From positions 1 through 17,441 of the forward strand of contig JAOFKK010000015.1 of assembly GCA_028040005.1 (NCBI GenBank): a stretch of 17,441 bases of DNA, written 5' to 3'. The notes beneath the pieces are model-generated. The model made no database searches, was not told the origin of the DNA, and was given only the letters and a program-made list of their open reading frames with translations. Both the position numbers and the translations under genes were made by a program. Within the stretch, counting starts at the first letter, position 1. Each line of letters begins with the position of its first letter. Origin of the DNA: Rickettsiales bacterium. Lineage in GTDB: Bacteria > Pseudomonadota > Alphaproteobacteria > Rickettsiales > UBA1997. Shown in pieces: positions 5,523 through 15,550 of the stretch.

Positions 5523-8500
5523 GTGGATCAAGTTCGTTATTTTGACAAATTATCTTCAAGAAAAAAGCTAACTGGAAATAAAAAGGAACAAGAAGTTCCT
5601 TATTTAATATCCTTACAAAAAGACTCATATAAGAAGTTGCTTAATAGCACTTCTGAACCTTCCGAGTCTTATGTTGGTATTGAATCTGTTTTTCGTTCTT
5701 TTTTTCCAGTTACTGACTCTGTTGGTAAGGTAACATTGGAATTTGTTGAATATTTACTATCTGATCCTTTATATAGCCCTGCTGAATGTATATCTTCTAG
5801 CAGGACTTATGCTTCTTCTTTAAAAGCTAAATTAAGACTTATTTTATGGGACACTAATAGTGATGACCCAGATAATAAAGAAGTATTATCCATAAAAGAA
5901 CAGGAGGTTTATCTTTGTGAATTACCATTAATGACTGAAAATGGTAGTTTTATCATTAATGGTTCTGAGAGAGTAATTGTATCTCAGATGAAAAGATCTC
6001 CAGGTGTATTTTTTGGTAGTGAAAGTGGTAGTAATGTTTTTGGTTCAAAAATATATACTGCAAAAATTGTTCCAAATATTGGTTCTTGGTTAGATTTTGA
6101 AATTGATAATAAGGATATATTACATTTTAGAATCGACAAAAAGAGAAAAATGCTTGTAACTTCTTTGTTAAGAGCTTTGGATTTTTCTTCAAAAGATATT
6201 ATAACTAGTTTTTATAATAAATTCAAAATACATTTTGATAAAAAGAAGGGCTGGATTTCTGAATTTGTTCCTGAATTATTCCTAGATACTAAGGCTAGCA
6301 CTGATATTATTGATGCTGATACTGGCGATGTAGTTATTAAAAAAGGTAAAAAAATTAACCAAAGATTGGTTGATAAGATAACTGATGCTGGTTTTAAAAA
6401 TTATATTCTTATTGATGAGTTAGTATTCGGACATGTTATTGTCGATGACTTATTAGATTCTGATACTGGTGAAGTTTTGTTGGAGTCGGGTAGTATGCTA
6501 ACAAATGAAGCGCTTGATGCATTACAAAATTTAAATTTTGATAATATTGATGCTGTTAACCCTTCTAAATCCAGAATAGGTTCTTATATTTATAATACAT
6601 TAATTATCGATAAGAACAAGACTACTAAAGATGCTTTATTAGATATTTATAGATCAATTAGATTGGGTGAATCATTAGCTTCTGTTGAGGTTGCTTCTAA
6701 TTTCTTAAATTCTCTATTCTTTAATGTTGGTAAATATAATTTATCAGATGTTGGTAGAATGAAGATAAATTATAGGCTAGGTCTTGATATAGATAAAAAC
6801 ACACTTCATCTAACAAAAGAAGATATCATAAAAACAATCGAAATCATTAGTAAGATTAAATATAATGATCTTCCTACGGATGACATTGATAATTTAGCTA
6901 ATAGAAGGGTTAGAGCCGTTGGTGAATTGGTTGAAAATCAATTAAGAATTGGAATTTCTAAGATTGAAAAATATATTCTAGAAAAAATGCATTCAGCAGA
7001 TGCAGATTCTATTATGCCACAAACTCTAATAAATTCTAAACCTCTATCCTCTTCAATTAAGGACTTTTTTGCAATGTCTCAATTGTCACAATTTATGGAT
7101 CAAACTAATCCATTATCTGAGGTGACTCATAAAAGAAGATTATCTTCTTTAGGGCCCGGTGGTTTAGTAAGAGATAGGGCAGGATTTGAAGTTAGGGATG
7201 TACATCCTACTCATTATGGTAGAATTTGCCCTATTGAAACTCCAGAAGGACCTAATATTGGTCTTATTAACTCATTAGCTACATATGCTAGAATTAATAA
7301 TTATGGCTTTGTAGAAACTCCATATAGAAAATTAGTAGATGGTAAGGTTGGCAATGAAGTTGTATTCCTTTCTGCTATAGAAGAGATAGATAAAAATATT
7401 GCTCAATCTAGTATTGAGGTTAATGAAGATGGTTCAATAGCTGAAGATATTGTTGTTTGTAGAAGAAATAATGAATATATAACCATTAAATCTGCTGAAA
7501 TCGATCTAATAGATGTGTCAACAAGACAGCTTATATCGATAGCAACTACTTTAATACCATTCTTAGAAAATGATGATGCTAATAGAGCTTTAATGGGTTC
7601 TAATATGCAGCGTCAGGCTTTACCTTTGTTAAAAAGTAGTGCGCCATTAGTTGGTACTGGTACTGAATCTATAATTGCTTATGATTCTGGTGTTATTATT
7701 AAGAGTGATTTTGACGGCGTTATAAGATATGTTGATGCAACAAAAATTATAGTTGAATCTAGTGATGAAAATAACATAGGTAAGATTAAAACTTATGATT
7801 TAATTAAATATTCTAGAACTAACCAAGATACTTGTATTAATCAAAAACCTATTGTTTCAGTTGGAGATAGTGTTAAGGCTGGTCAGGTTATGTCTGATGG
7901 TCATGCTGTTGAAAATGGTGAATTAGCTCTTGGTAAAAATATTAGAGTAGCCTTCATGTCTTGGAATGGTTATAATTTTGAAGATTCAATAATCGTTTCT
8001 GAAAAATTATTACAAGATAACACCTTTACTTCAGTTCATATTGAAGAATTGGAGATAGTAGCAAGAGATACTAGATTAGGGCCTGAAGAAATTACAAGAG
8101 ATATACCTAATATCAATGAAGAATATCTAGGTAAATTAGATGAAGAGGGTATAATACATATTGGTGCTAAAATTAAAGCTGGCGATCTTATTGTTGGAAA
8201 GACGACTCCTAAGAGTGAATCTCCTATGACTCCGGAAGAAAAATTACTAAAAGTTATTTTTGGTGAAAAATCTTCAGATGTAAAAGATTCTTCCTTATAT
8301 GCTCCAATTGGAATGGATGGCGTTGTAGTTGATGTTAAGGTTTTATCTAGAAAGGGTTTAGATAAGGATGAGAGATCTTTATATATTGAAAGTCAAGATA
8401 TACAAAAGGCTACAAGAAATAAAGACGCTCAAATTGCATTCTTAAAAAATTCTATTGGTAATAAGCTGAGATCAATTTTATTTGGTCAAAAATTATTAAA

Positions 8501-9611
8501 CAATATAGGTAAAAAGAAAAAAGGTACAGAATTAGATTATAATATATTACAAGAATTTTCTGTAGATGAATTATTAAAAACATCTGTTGAAGATGTTAAA
8601 ATTGCAGAAAAATCTGCTGCTATTGTTAAGAATTATAAGGAGCAATTATTATCCATTCAAAAAGAATATGATGATAATGTGTCTCGTATTAAATCTGGCG
8701 ATGATTTAAAGCAGGGTGTATTAAAGATTGTTAAGGTCTATATTGCTTCTAGATCAGTACTTCAGGCTGGTGACAAAATGTCAGGAAGGCATGGCAATAA
8801 AGGTGTTGTATCTAAAATAGTACCAATTGAAGATATGCCTTATGATGAAAATGGTGAGCCTGTAGATATTATCCTAAATCCTCTTGGTGTCCCATCTCGT
8901 ATGAATATTGGGCAAATTCTTGAGTCGCATTTAGGTCTTGCATCTGTTACTTTAGGTAGAAAAGTTGCTGAAATATTAGATTTATATTATAAAAAAGGTG
9001 CAACTATTGCAGATGTAAAATCTCAATTATCAAAAATATATGATTCAAAAGAAGAATTATCTTTGTTAAAATCAATGAATGATGAAGAAATAGTTGAATT
9101 TGCAGAGAAAATTCGTAATGGTGTGCCATTTGCAACTGGATCTTTTGATGGGATGAATGAGCAGACTATTGATAATTTATTGACATTATCTGGAAATACA
9201 GCAGATGGTCAGGTTAAATTAATTGATGGAATAAGTGGTGAAGCATTTGATAGAAAAGTAACAGTTGGTTACATGTATATCTTAAAATTACATCATTTAG
9301 TTGATAGTAAAATTCATGCTCGTTCAATTGGGCCTTATAGTTTAATTACCCAACAACCTCTTGGAGGTAAGTCTCATTTTGGTGGGCAAAGATTTGGTGA
9401 AATGGAATGTTGGGCTTTACAAGCTTATGGTGTTGCTTATACATTGCAGGAAATGTTAACAGTAAAATCTGATGATGTTGTCGGAAGAATCAAGATTTAC
9501 GAATCTATAATTCATGATAATCAGAATTTTACTTGCGGCATACCTGAGTCATTTAACGTAATGATAAAAGAAGTACGCTCACTTGGTTTAAATATTGAGC
9601 TTGTTGATTAG
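5523..9611 (+). CDS. rpoB: DNA-directed RNA polymerase subunit beta
   Basis: RpoB is the beta subunit of core RNA polymerase and forms half of the catalytic cleft. The 1362-residue protein is near the alphaproteobacterial norm. The rifampicin-pocket segment SQLSQFMDQTNPLSEVTHKR begins at residue 519, with D526, H536 and S541 matching E. coli D516, H526 and S531, all the sensitive-type residues. RICPIETPEGPNIGLI follows at 567-582. GDKMSGRHGNKG is at 1083-1094, with K1085 and K1093 matching the catalytic-site lysines K1065 and K1073 of E. coli. The C-terminal clamp region has KSHFGGQRFGEMECWALQAYG near 1280. The start is GTG at 5523: an in-frame TAA at 5511 excludes a longer ATG start, and the product begins (V/M)DQVRYFDKLSSRKK. 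All other starts I call are ATG. rpoC follows after 37 nt. Confidence 0.98.
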   Translation: MDQVRYFDKLSSRKKLTGNKKEQEVPYLISLQKDSYKKLLNSTSEPSESYVGIESVFRSFFPVTDSVGKVTLEFVEYLLSDPLYSPAECISSSRTYASSLKAKLRLILWDTNSDDPDNKEVLSIKEQEVYLCELPLMTENGSFIINGSERVIVSQMKRSPGVFFGSESGSNVFGSKIYTAKIVPNIGSWLDFEIDNKDILHFRIDKKRKMLVTSLLRALDFSSKDIITSFYNKFKIHFDKKKGWISEFVPELFLDTKASTDIIDADTGDVVIKKGKKINQRLVDKITDAGFKNYILIDELVFGHVIVDDLLDSDTGEVLLESGSMLTNEALDALQNLNFDNIDAVNPSKSRIGSYIYNTLIIDKNKTTKDALLDIYRSIRLGESLASVEVASNFLNSLFFNVGKYNLSDVGRMKINYRLGLDIDKNTLHLTKEDIIKTIEIISKIKYNDLPTDDIDNLANRRVRAVGELVENQLRIGISKIEKYILEKMHSADADSIMPQTLINSKPLSSSIKDFFAMSQLSQFMDQTNPLSEVTHKRRLSSLGPGGLVRDRAGFEVRDVHPTHYGRICPIETPEGPNIGLINSLATYARINNYGFVETPYRKLVDGKVGNEVVFLSAIEEIDKNIAQSSIEVNEDGSIAEDIVVCRRNNEYITIKSAEIDLIDVSTRQLISIATTLIPFLENDDANRALMGSNMQRQALPLLKSSAPLVGTGTESIIAYDSGVIIKSDFDGVIRYVDATKIIVESSDENNIGKIKTYDLIKYSRTNQDTCINQKPIVSVGDSVKAGQVMSDGHAVENGELALGKNIRVAFMSWNGYNFEDSIIVSEKLLQDNTFTSVHIEELEIVARDTRLGPEEITRDIPNINEEYLGKLDEEGIIHIGAKIKAGDLIVGKTTPKSESPMTPEEKLLKVIFGEKSSDVKDSSLYAPIGMDGVVVDVKVLSRKGLDKDERSLYIESQDIQKATRNKDAQIAFLKNSIGNKLRSILFGQKLLNNIGKKKKGTELDYNILQEFSVDELLKTSVEDVKIAEKSAAIVKNYKEQLLSIQKEYDDNVSRIKSGDDLKQGVLKIVKVYIASRSVLQAGDKMSGRHGNKGVVSKIVPIEDMPYDENGEPVDIILNPLGVPSRMNIGQILESHLGLASVTLGRKVAEILDLYYKKGATIADVKSQLSKIYDSKEELSLLKSMNDEEIVEFAEKIRNGVPFATGSFDGMNEQTIDNLLTLSGNTADGQVKLIDGISGEAFDRKVTVGYMYILKLHHLVDSKIHARSIGPYSLITQQPLGGKSHFGGQRFGEMECWALQAYGVAYTLQEMLTVKSDDVVGRIKIYESIIHDNQNFTCGIPESFNVMIKEVRSLGLNIELVD

Positions 9612-9648
9612 TTCATATTATTGATTAATTTAAAATATATAACTTTAT

Positions 9649-12600
9649 ATGTCATCTCTTGAAGGTATATCGTCAGACGGTTTATTAAGATTATCAAATC
9701 AAAAAACTGATAATCTTAATTTTAACGCAATAAAAATTTCAATTGCTAATCCTGAAAAGATTAGATCATGGTCTTATGGTGAAGTAAAAAAGCCAGAAAC
9801 TGTTAATTATAGAACTTTTAAGCCAGAAAGGGAAGGTCTTTTCTGTGCTAGAATATTTGGTCCAATTAAGGATTATGAATGTCTGTGTGGCAAATATAAA
9901 AGGGTTAAATATAAGGGTATTGTTTGTGAAAAATGTGGTGTTGAAGTCACTTCTTCTAAAGTAAGAAGGGAAAGAATGGGTCATATTGAGCTTGCAAGCC
10001 CCGTTGCTCATATTTGGTTTTTAAAATCACTTCCTTCAAGAATTAGTACACTTCTTGGTCATAGTTTGAAAAATATTGAAAAAGTAATATATTTTGAAAA
10101 TTATATCGTTATAGATCCTTTAATGTCCCCTTTATCTGAAGGTCAAATCTTAACAGAAAAAGAATTTGAAGAATTTCAGGATGAATATGGTCATAGTAGT
10201 TTTGAAGCTGATATGGGTGCTGAAGCTATTCAAAAGATGCTTGCAAAGATTGATCTAAAGAAAATTCAGGCCGAATTAAAAGAGGAGTTAGAAAATATAA
10301 CATCTGAATTAAAGAGGGAAAAGATCATTAAAAGATTAAAATTAATCAATAATTTTTTAGAGTCTGATAATCGCCCTGAGTGGATGGTTATGAGTGTTCT
10401 TCCTGTTATTCCACCAGATATAAGACCATTAGTTATGCTTGATGGCGGTAGATTTGCTGCTTCTGATCTAAATGAGCTATATCGTAGAGTAATTAATCGT
10501 AATAATCGTTTAAAAAGATTGCTAGATCTTGGCGCTCCAGATATCATTATTAAAAATGAAAAAAGAATGTTGCAAGAATCTGTTGACGCTCTTTTAGATA
10601 ATGGTAGAAGTGGAACTGTAGTTAAGAATGCTAGTAAAAGACCTTTTAAATCTTTAAGTGACATGCTTAAGGGTAAGCAAGGTAGATTTAGACAAAATCT
10701 TCTTGGTAAGAGGGTTGATTATTCTGGAAGAAGTGTAATTGTGGTTGGTCCAGAATTAAAATTACATCAATGTGGCTTACCAAAGAAAATGGCTTTAGAG
10801 TTATTTAAACCATTTATTTATTCTAAATTAGAATTATATGGTAAATCTCCTTCTATTAAGATTTCCAAAAAAATGGTTGAATCTGAAATACCAGAGGTTT
10901 GGGATATATTAGAAGAAGTTATTAAGGGTCATCCAATATTACTTAATAGAGCTCCTACATTACATAGGTTGGGTATTCAAGCTTTTGAACCTATATTAAT
11001 TGAAGGTAAGGCTATACAATTAAATCCTCTTGTTTGTGCTGCATTTAATGCTGATTTTGATGGTGATCAAATGGCTGTGCATGTTCCTCTTTCTATTGAA
11101 GCTCAAGTTGAGTCTAGAGTTTTGATGATGGCAACTAATAATATTCTTAGCCCTGCAAATGGTAAACCTATTATTGTTCCATCTCAGGATATTGTTTTAG
11201 GATTATATTATTTAACATTAGATAGTCAAAAAGCTAATAAGGATCCAATTCTAGTTGCTAATTACAATGAGTTACAACATATTTTAGCCAATAATGATGT
11301 TTCTATCCATGGTAAAATAAAATATCGTTATTTTTATGATGATAAGGACGGGTCTAAAAAATCTAATGTCATAGAAACAACTCCGGGTAGGGCTCTTTTA
11401 TATAATCAATTGCCTGAATCTATGAAGTATGATTTTGATTTAGTAAATCAAAAAATGACTCAAAAAGATATTAAGGAATTAATTGATAAAGTATATAGAG
11501 ATGCTGGACAAGAAGAGACGGTTTCTTTTTGTGATAAAATCATGGCTCTTGGCTTTAAATATTCTGGTAAATCTGCTATTTCAATCGGTAAGAATGATAT
11601 GGTAATTCCTGATAGTAAGGAATCTCATATTAAAGATTCTTTTGAAAATGTTAAAAAGCTTTATAAGCAATATAGGGAAGGCCTAATTACCAATGGTGAA
11701 AGATATAACAAGGTAATTGATGAATGGACAGAATGTACCAAAACAATTTCTCAAGAGATGATGAAGGGTATTTCTGACGTTTCTGATCCTATATTGACTA
11801 ACTCTATTTACATGATGTCAGATTCTGGCGCTAGAGGTTCTGAGAATCAAATTAAGCAGGTTTCTGGTATGAGGGGTTTAATGGCCAAGCCTTCTGGTGA
11901 GATTATTGAAAATCCTATTACATCTAACTTTAAGGAGGGTCTTAATGTATTAGAATATTTCATTTCTGCTCATGGCGCAAGAAAGGGTCTTGCTGATACG
12001 GCTTTAAAAACTGCCAATTCCGGTTATTTAACCAGAAGATTAGTTGATGTTGCGCAAGATTGTATTATTGTTGATGAGGATTGTGGAACTAAAGAGGGCG
12101 TTCTTCTTGAAGAGGTTGTTGATGACAGAACTGTTGTTGCTTCTTTACAAGATCAGTCTCTTGGAAGGATATTATCAAAAGATGTAATTGATAAATCAGG
12201 AAATATTCTAGCAAAAGAGGGTGATTTGGTTGATGAAGAGATCGCTGGTAAAATTGCTGATGCTAAAATTAGATCAGTCCAAGTAAGAAGTGCTCTATCT
12301 TGCGAGTCAAAATATGGTATTTGTGCAAAATGTTATGGTCGTGATCTTGCAACTGGTAGCCTGGTTAGTGTTGGTGAAGCGGTTGGTGTTGTTGCTGCTC
12401 AATCAATTGGTGAGCCTGGAACGCAGCTAACTATGAGAACTTTCCATATTGGTGGCGCTGCTCTTAGGGGTGATGAACAATCTTCTATATCAGCTACTGA
12501 TGATGGTGTCTTAAAATTTGATAATTCATCTGTTATTCAAAGACAAGATAATAAATATGTTGTTGTTAGTAGAAATTGTGAAATTAAAAATACTGAACAA

Positions 12601-13737
12601 AAATCAGGTGAAGTAATTCATAATTATAAATTACCTTACGGTTCTGTAATTAATTTTAATGATGGTGATGTTGTTAAAAAAGGCGATCATTTAGCTGATT
12701 GGGATTCTTATAATATTCCGGTAATTGCTGAGATTGACGGTTCTGTAGAATATGCAGACTTAACTGAAAATGTATCAATTAGAGAAAAAGTTGATGAAGA
12801 AACAGGTATATCGACCAAAGTTGTTATTGATTGGAAGCAATATACGCAGCAAGATATTAAGCCTAGATTAATTGTTAAAAATGGTGATAAGCAAAAAGAA
12901 TATGATCTTTCTGTTGGAACTATTATAACTTATTCTGATGGTGAGGATGTTAAATCTGGCGATATTATTGCTAGAATACCTAAGGAGTCTTCTAAAACAA
13001 AAGATATTACTGGTGGTTTACCAAGGGTGGCAGAATTATTTGAGGCAAGAAAGTCCAAAAATACTGCTATTATGAGTGAAATTTCTGGTATTATTGAATT
13101 TGCTAAGGAATATAAGGTTAAGAGAAAAATCATCGTTAGACCAGAAAATGCTGATCAAGAGCCTGTTGAATATATTATACCTAAGGGGCAGCATATTTTC
13201 TTTAGTGAAGGAGATTACGTTAAAAAAGGTGATCTATTGATTGATGGCAGCTTATCACCTCATGATATATTGCGTATTTTGGGCATCCAAGAATTTAGGA
13301 AATATATGATTTTTGAGGTTCAAAAAGTATATCGTATGCAGGGTGTAAAAATTGATGATAAGCATATTGAGGTTATTCTTAATATGATGCTTAAAAGGGT
13401 TGAAGTTAAAGATCCTGGATCATCTATGTATTTAAGAGGAGAGATCATAGATAGAGATGATTTTGACGAGGTTAATAAAAAGATAACAGAAGAGGGTGGT
13501 AAATTATCTGAAGCTCTTCCTGTTTTACTTGGTATTACAAAAGCTTCTTTACAAACTAAATCATTTATTTCTTCTGCTTCATTCCAAGAGACAACTAAAG
13601 TCTTAACTGAATCAGCAACTCAAGGAAGAAGTGACTATTTAAGAGGTCTAAAAGAGAATATTATTGTTGGTAGGTTAGTTCCTGTCGGTACTGGCTTAAT
13701 GTCGGACAATATTAAAAAGAAATATGGTGAAGCATAA
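9649..13737 (+). CDS. rpoC: DNA-directed RNA polymerase subunit beta'
   Basis: RpoC is the beta' subunit, which carries the catalytic magnesium. The 1362-residue protein contains the N-terminal zinc-binding cysteines C78, C80, C93 and C96 (CLCGKYKRVKYKGIVCEKC). The absolutely conserved NADFDGD is at 467-473, with D469, D471 and D473 chelating magnesium. The bridge helix region has GLADTALKTANSGYLTRRL (about 778-796). The second zinc site uses C812, C885, C892 and C895, and the trigger-loop region has QSIGEPGTQLTMRTFHIGGA (918-937). No truncation or intein is visible. It follows rpoB by 37 nt with no Shine-Dalgarno. Downstream is rpsD, rather than the frequent rpsL-rpsG-fusA. That rpoB and rpoC have identical lengths is coincidental. 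Confidence 0.98.
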   Translation: MSSLEGISSDGLLRLSNQKTDNLNFNAIKISIANPEKIRSWSYGEVKKPETVNYRTFKPEREGLFCARIFGPIKDYECLCGKYKRVKYKGIVCEKCGVEVTSSKVRRERMGHIELASPVAHIWFLKSLPSRISTLLGHSLKNIEKVIYFENYIVIDPLMSPLSEGQILTEKEFEEFQDEYGHSSFEADMGAEAIQKMLAKIDLKKIQAELKEELENITSELKREKIIKRLKLINNFLESDNRPEWMVMSVLPVIPPDIRPLVMLDGGRFAASDLNELYRRVINRNNRLKRLLDLGAPDIIIKNEKRMLQESVDALLDNGRSGTVVKNASKRPFKSLSDMLKGKQGRFRQNLLGKRVDYSGRSVIVVGPELKLHQCGLPKKMALELFKPFIYSKLELYGKSPSIKISKKMVESEIPEVWDILEEVIKGHPILLNRAPTLHRLGIQAFEPILIEGKAIQLNPLVCAAFNADFDGDQMAVHVPLSIEAQVESRVLMMATNNILSPANGKPIIVPSQDIVLGLYYLTLDSQKANKDPILVANYNELQHILANNDVSIHGKIKYRYFYDDKDGSKKSNVIETTPGRALLYNQLPESMKYDFDLVNQKMTQKDIKELIDKVYRDAGQEETVSFCDKIMALGFKYSGKSAISIGKNDMVIPDSKESHIKDSFENVKKLYKQYREGLITNGERYNKVIDEWTECTKTISQEMMKGISDVSDPILTNSIYMMSDSGARGSENQIKQVSGMRGLMAKPSGEIIENPITSNFKEGLNVLEYFISAHGARKGLADTALKTANSGYLTRRLVDVAQDCIIVDEDCGTKEGVLLEEVVDDRTVVASLQDQSLGRILSKDVIDKSGNILAKEGDLVDEEIAGKIADAKIRSVQVRSALSCESKYGICAKCYGRDLATGSLVSVGEAVGVVAAQSIGEPGTQLTMRTFHIGGAALRGDEQSSISATDDGVLKFDNSSVIQRQDNKYVVVSRNCEIKNTEQKSGEVIHNYKLPYGSVINFNDGDVVKKGDHLADWDSYNIPVIAEIDGSVEYADLTENVSIREKVDEETGISTKVVIDWKQYTQQDIKPRLIVKNGDKQKEYDLSVGTIITYSDGEDVKSGDIIARIPKESSKTKDITGGLPRVAELFEARKSKNTAIMSEISGIIEFAKEYKVKRKIIVRPENADQEPVEYIIPKGQHIFFSEGDYVKKGDLLIDGSLSPHDILRILGIQEFRKYMIFEVQKVYRMQGVKIDDKHIEVILNMMLKRVEVKDPGSSMYLRGEIIDRDDFDEVNKKITEEGGKLSEALPVLLGITKASLQTKSFISSASFQETTKVLTESATQGRSDYLRGLKENIIVGRLVPVGTGLMSDNIKKKYGEA

Positions 13738-13766
13738 TTCTAATTAAATTATTAATAAATAATTAA

Positions 13767-14381
13767 ATGACAAAAATTATTAAATCTAAAAATAAGATTG
13801 CAAGATCCACAGGGGTTAATTTGTGGGGAAAAGAAGATGTATCTTCTGCTAGGTTAAATGTTAGACCTGGACAAAAGCAAAGCAGAGGCCCAAGAAGGCT
13901 TAGTGATTATGGTGCTCAGTTAAATGAAAAGCAAAAATTAAGATTTCATTATAATATATCTGAAAAACAATTTAAAAATATTTTTAAATTAGCCGCTAAA
14001 CAAAAAGGTGATACTGGTGAAAGTTTTATCGCCTTATTAGAGTCTAGATTAGATTCGGTTGTTTATAGATCTAATATTGCTCCAACAATTTTTTCTGCTA
14101 AGCAATTAATTAGCCATAAACATATTAAAGTTAATGGTAAGATAGTTAATATTTCTTCTTATAAATTAAAAATCGGTGACGTTGTTTCTATTAGAGATAA
14201 GTCTAAGAAAATTAACCTAATCGTTGAATCTTTGGATAAGTTGGAAAGAGATGTTCCGGAATATTTAAGATTAGATCAGGAAGATCAATCAGTTGAAGTG
14301 GTTGCTAAAGCTGCTTTTTCTGATGTTCCTTATGCTTTCGAGGTTAATGTTAATCTTATTATCGAATTTTATTCACGATAA
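13767..14381 (+). CDS. rpsD: 30S ribosomal protein S4
   Basis: S4 is a primary 16S rRNA binder that nucleates 30S assembly. The 204-residue protein has the family pattern: the N-terminal domain (about 1-90, with GVNLWGKEDVSSARLNVRPG at 16-35 and no Cys zinc cluster), then the S4 RNA-binding module (about 94-160, SRLDSVVYRSNIAPTIFSAK through LKIGDVVSI), and a C-terminal DVPYAFEVNVNLIIEFYSR. The overall look is close to rickettsial S4 as I remember it. The gene begins 29 nt after rpoC on the same strand, an uncommon neighbour, because rpsD often lies with rpoA or stands alone. The ATG is preceded by a purely AT stretch lacking a Shine-Dalgarno. Confidence 0.97.
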   Translation: MTKIIKSKNKIARSTGVNLWGKEDVSSARLNVRPGQKQSRGPRRLSDYGAQLNEKQKLRFHYNISEKQFKNIFKLAAKQKGDTGESFIALLESRLDSVVYRSNIAPTIFSAKQLISHKHIKVNGKIVNISSYKLKIGDVVSIRDKSKKINLIVESLDKLERDVPEYLRLDQEDQSVEVVAKAAFSDVPYAFEVNVNLIIEFYSR

Positions 14382-14429
14382 TTTTTAAAAAATGAAGATG
14401 TTAATAAGATAACTTCTTTATTACATGAG

Positions 14430-15524
14430 ATGAAAAATAAATCTTTAAAAGCCATAGGCTTAATGAGTGGTACATCAATGGATGGTATTGATGTTGCCCT
14501 TATTGAGTCTGATGGCTTTTTTCTTAAAAAAGAAGATAAATCTCTTTTTTATCCTTATTTACCAATATTTAAAGCAAAGCTTCGCAGATTAATTAGCAAC
14601 CCTTCTTTAGAATCTTACTTATCAATAGAAGTTGCAAAGGAATTAACACAATTTCATATTGAGGCAGTTCAAAATTTTCTTAAAAAATATAATATAAAAT
14701 CTAAAGAAGTAGATCTTATTGGCTTTCATGGTCATACTATTTTGCACAATCCGGATAAAAAAATAACTTGGCAAATTGGTGATCCAGATTTATTACAAAA
14801 AGAAACAAATATTAAGGTTGTTAGTGATCTAAGAAATATCGATATTCAAAAAGGAGGTCAGGGCGCGCCATTAGCGCCCATATATCATCATGCATTATTA
14901 AAAGAATATTTTAATGATGAGGTTATTTTTATGAATATAGGTGGAGTTTGTAACATTACCTATGTAACGCAAGGTGAGAATAATCTTATAGCAGGAGATA
15001 TTTGTTTTGGTAATGCACCTATGGATGACTTAATCCATAAAAATACCGGTAAAAATTTTGATTATAATGGTAATATCGCCAAAAAAGGTAAAGTTAATTT
15101 GCAATTATTGGAAGAATTTTTAGAGTTAGATTTTTTTCAACAAAAATTTCCTAAATCAATTGATCGCAATGAATTTGATTTTTATTTAAAAAAAATTAAT
15201 AATTTATCATTAGAAGATGCTCTTGCAACATTGATTGATATTATGGCTCAGTCTTTGGAGAGGTCTTTACAATTTTTACCAACTAGGCCAAAAAATATAA
15301 TTATTGCAGGCGGTGGTGCTAATAATAATTTCTTAATAGAAAGAATTAAAGAAGTGACAAATTTACAAATATTAAATCCTAAAGATTTTAATATTAATAT
15401 AGATTTTGTTGAAGCTGAATTATTTGGATTTTTGGCCATTAGGCATGTTTATGATTTGCCATTTTCTTTTGCTAAAACTACAGGATGTAGTACCATTTAT
15501 CAAAAAAACAAGCAGCCTCATTAG
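14430..15524 (+). CDS. anmK: Anhydro-N-acetylmuramic acid kinase
   Basis: AnmK cleaves the 1,6-anhydro ring and phosphorylates anhydro-MurNAc to MurNAc-6-phosphate in cytoplasmic peptidoglycan recycling. The 364-residue protein has the signature MSGTSMDGIDVALI (12-25), GFHGHTILH (98-106), WQIGDPDLLQ (114-123), DLRNIDIQKGGQGAPLAP (133-150), MNIGGVCNIT (168-177) and the ATP-binding AGGGANNNFLIERI (293-306). D190 in GDICFGNAPMDD aligns with the catalytic Asp, but the usual DTGPGN around it reads DICFGN here. The length is normal (about 360-380). It starts 48 nt after rpsD. The codon style is low-expression (no CGT arginine). Its presence implies that the host makes and recycles peptidoglycan. 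Confidence 0.93.
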   Translation: MKNKSLKAIGLMSGTSMDGIDVALIESDGFFLKKEDKSLFYPYLPIFKAKLRRLISNPSLESYLSIEVAKELTQFHIEAVQNFLKKYNIKSKEVDLIGFHGHTILHNPDKKITWQIGDPDLLQKETNIKVVSDLRNIDIQKGGQGAPLAPIYHHALLKEYFNDEVIFMNIGGVCNITYVTQGENNLIAGDICFGNAPMDDLIHKNTGKNFDYNGNIAKKGKVNLQLLEEFLELDFFQQKFPKSIDRNEFDFYLKKINNLSLEDALATLIDIMAQSLERSLQFLPTRPKNIIIAGGGANNNFLIERIKEVTNLQILNPKDFNINIDFVEAELFGFLAIRHVYDLPFSFAKTTGCSTIYQKNKQPH

Positions 15525-15550
15525 AAAGTTAATTGTACAAAAATCTCTAA

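Noticed and set aside
10266..10664. 132-codon minus-strand open frame inside rpoC
   Set aside because: It is fully antisense to conserved rpoC sequence, and its hydrophobic composition reflects the complement of rpoC codons.
5523..13737. rpoB and rpoC have exactly the same length (1362 residues)
   Set aside because: The proteins are the unrelated-by-alignment beta and beta' subunits with normal domain sets; equal length is coincidence, not duplication.
13747..13764. All-AT hairpin (AATTATT / AATAATT) just before rpsD
   Set aside because: Stem of A-U pairs only, no U-tract, directly at the start codon; expected by chance in this composition.
14394..14420. Terminator-like sequence between rpsD and anmK
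   Set aside because: The stem is only 4 bp plus 3 bp with a 3-nt bulge, and the following TTTATTA run is broken; too weak to call.
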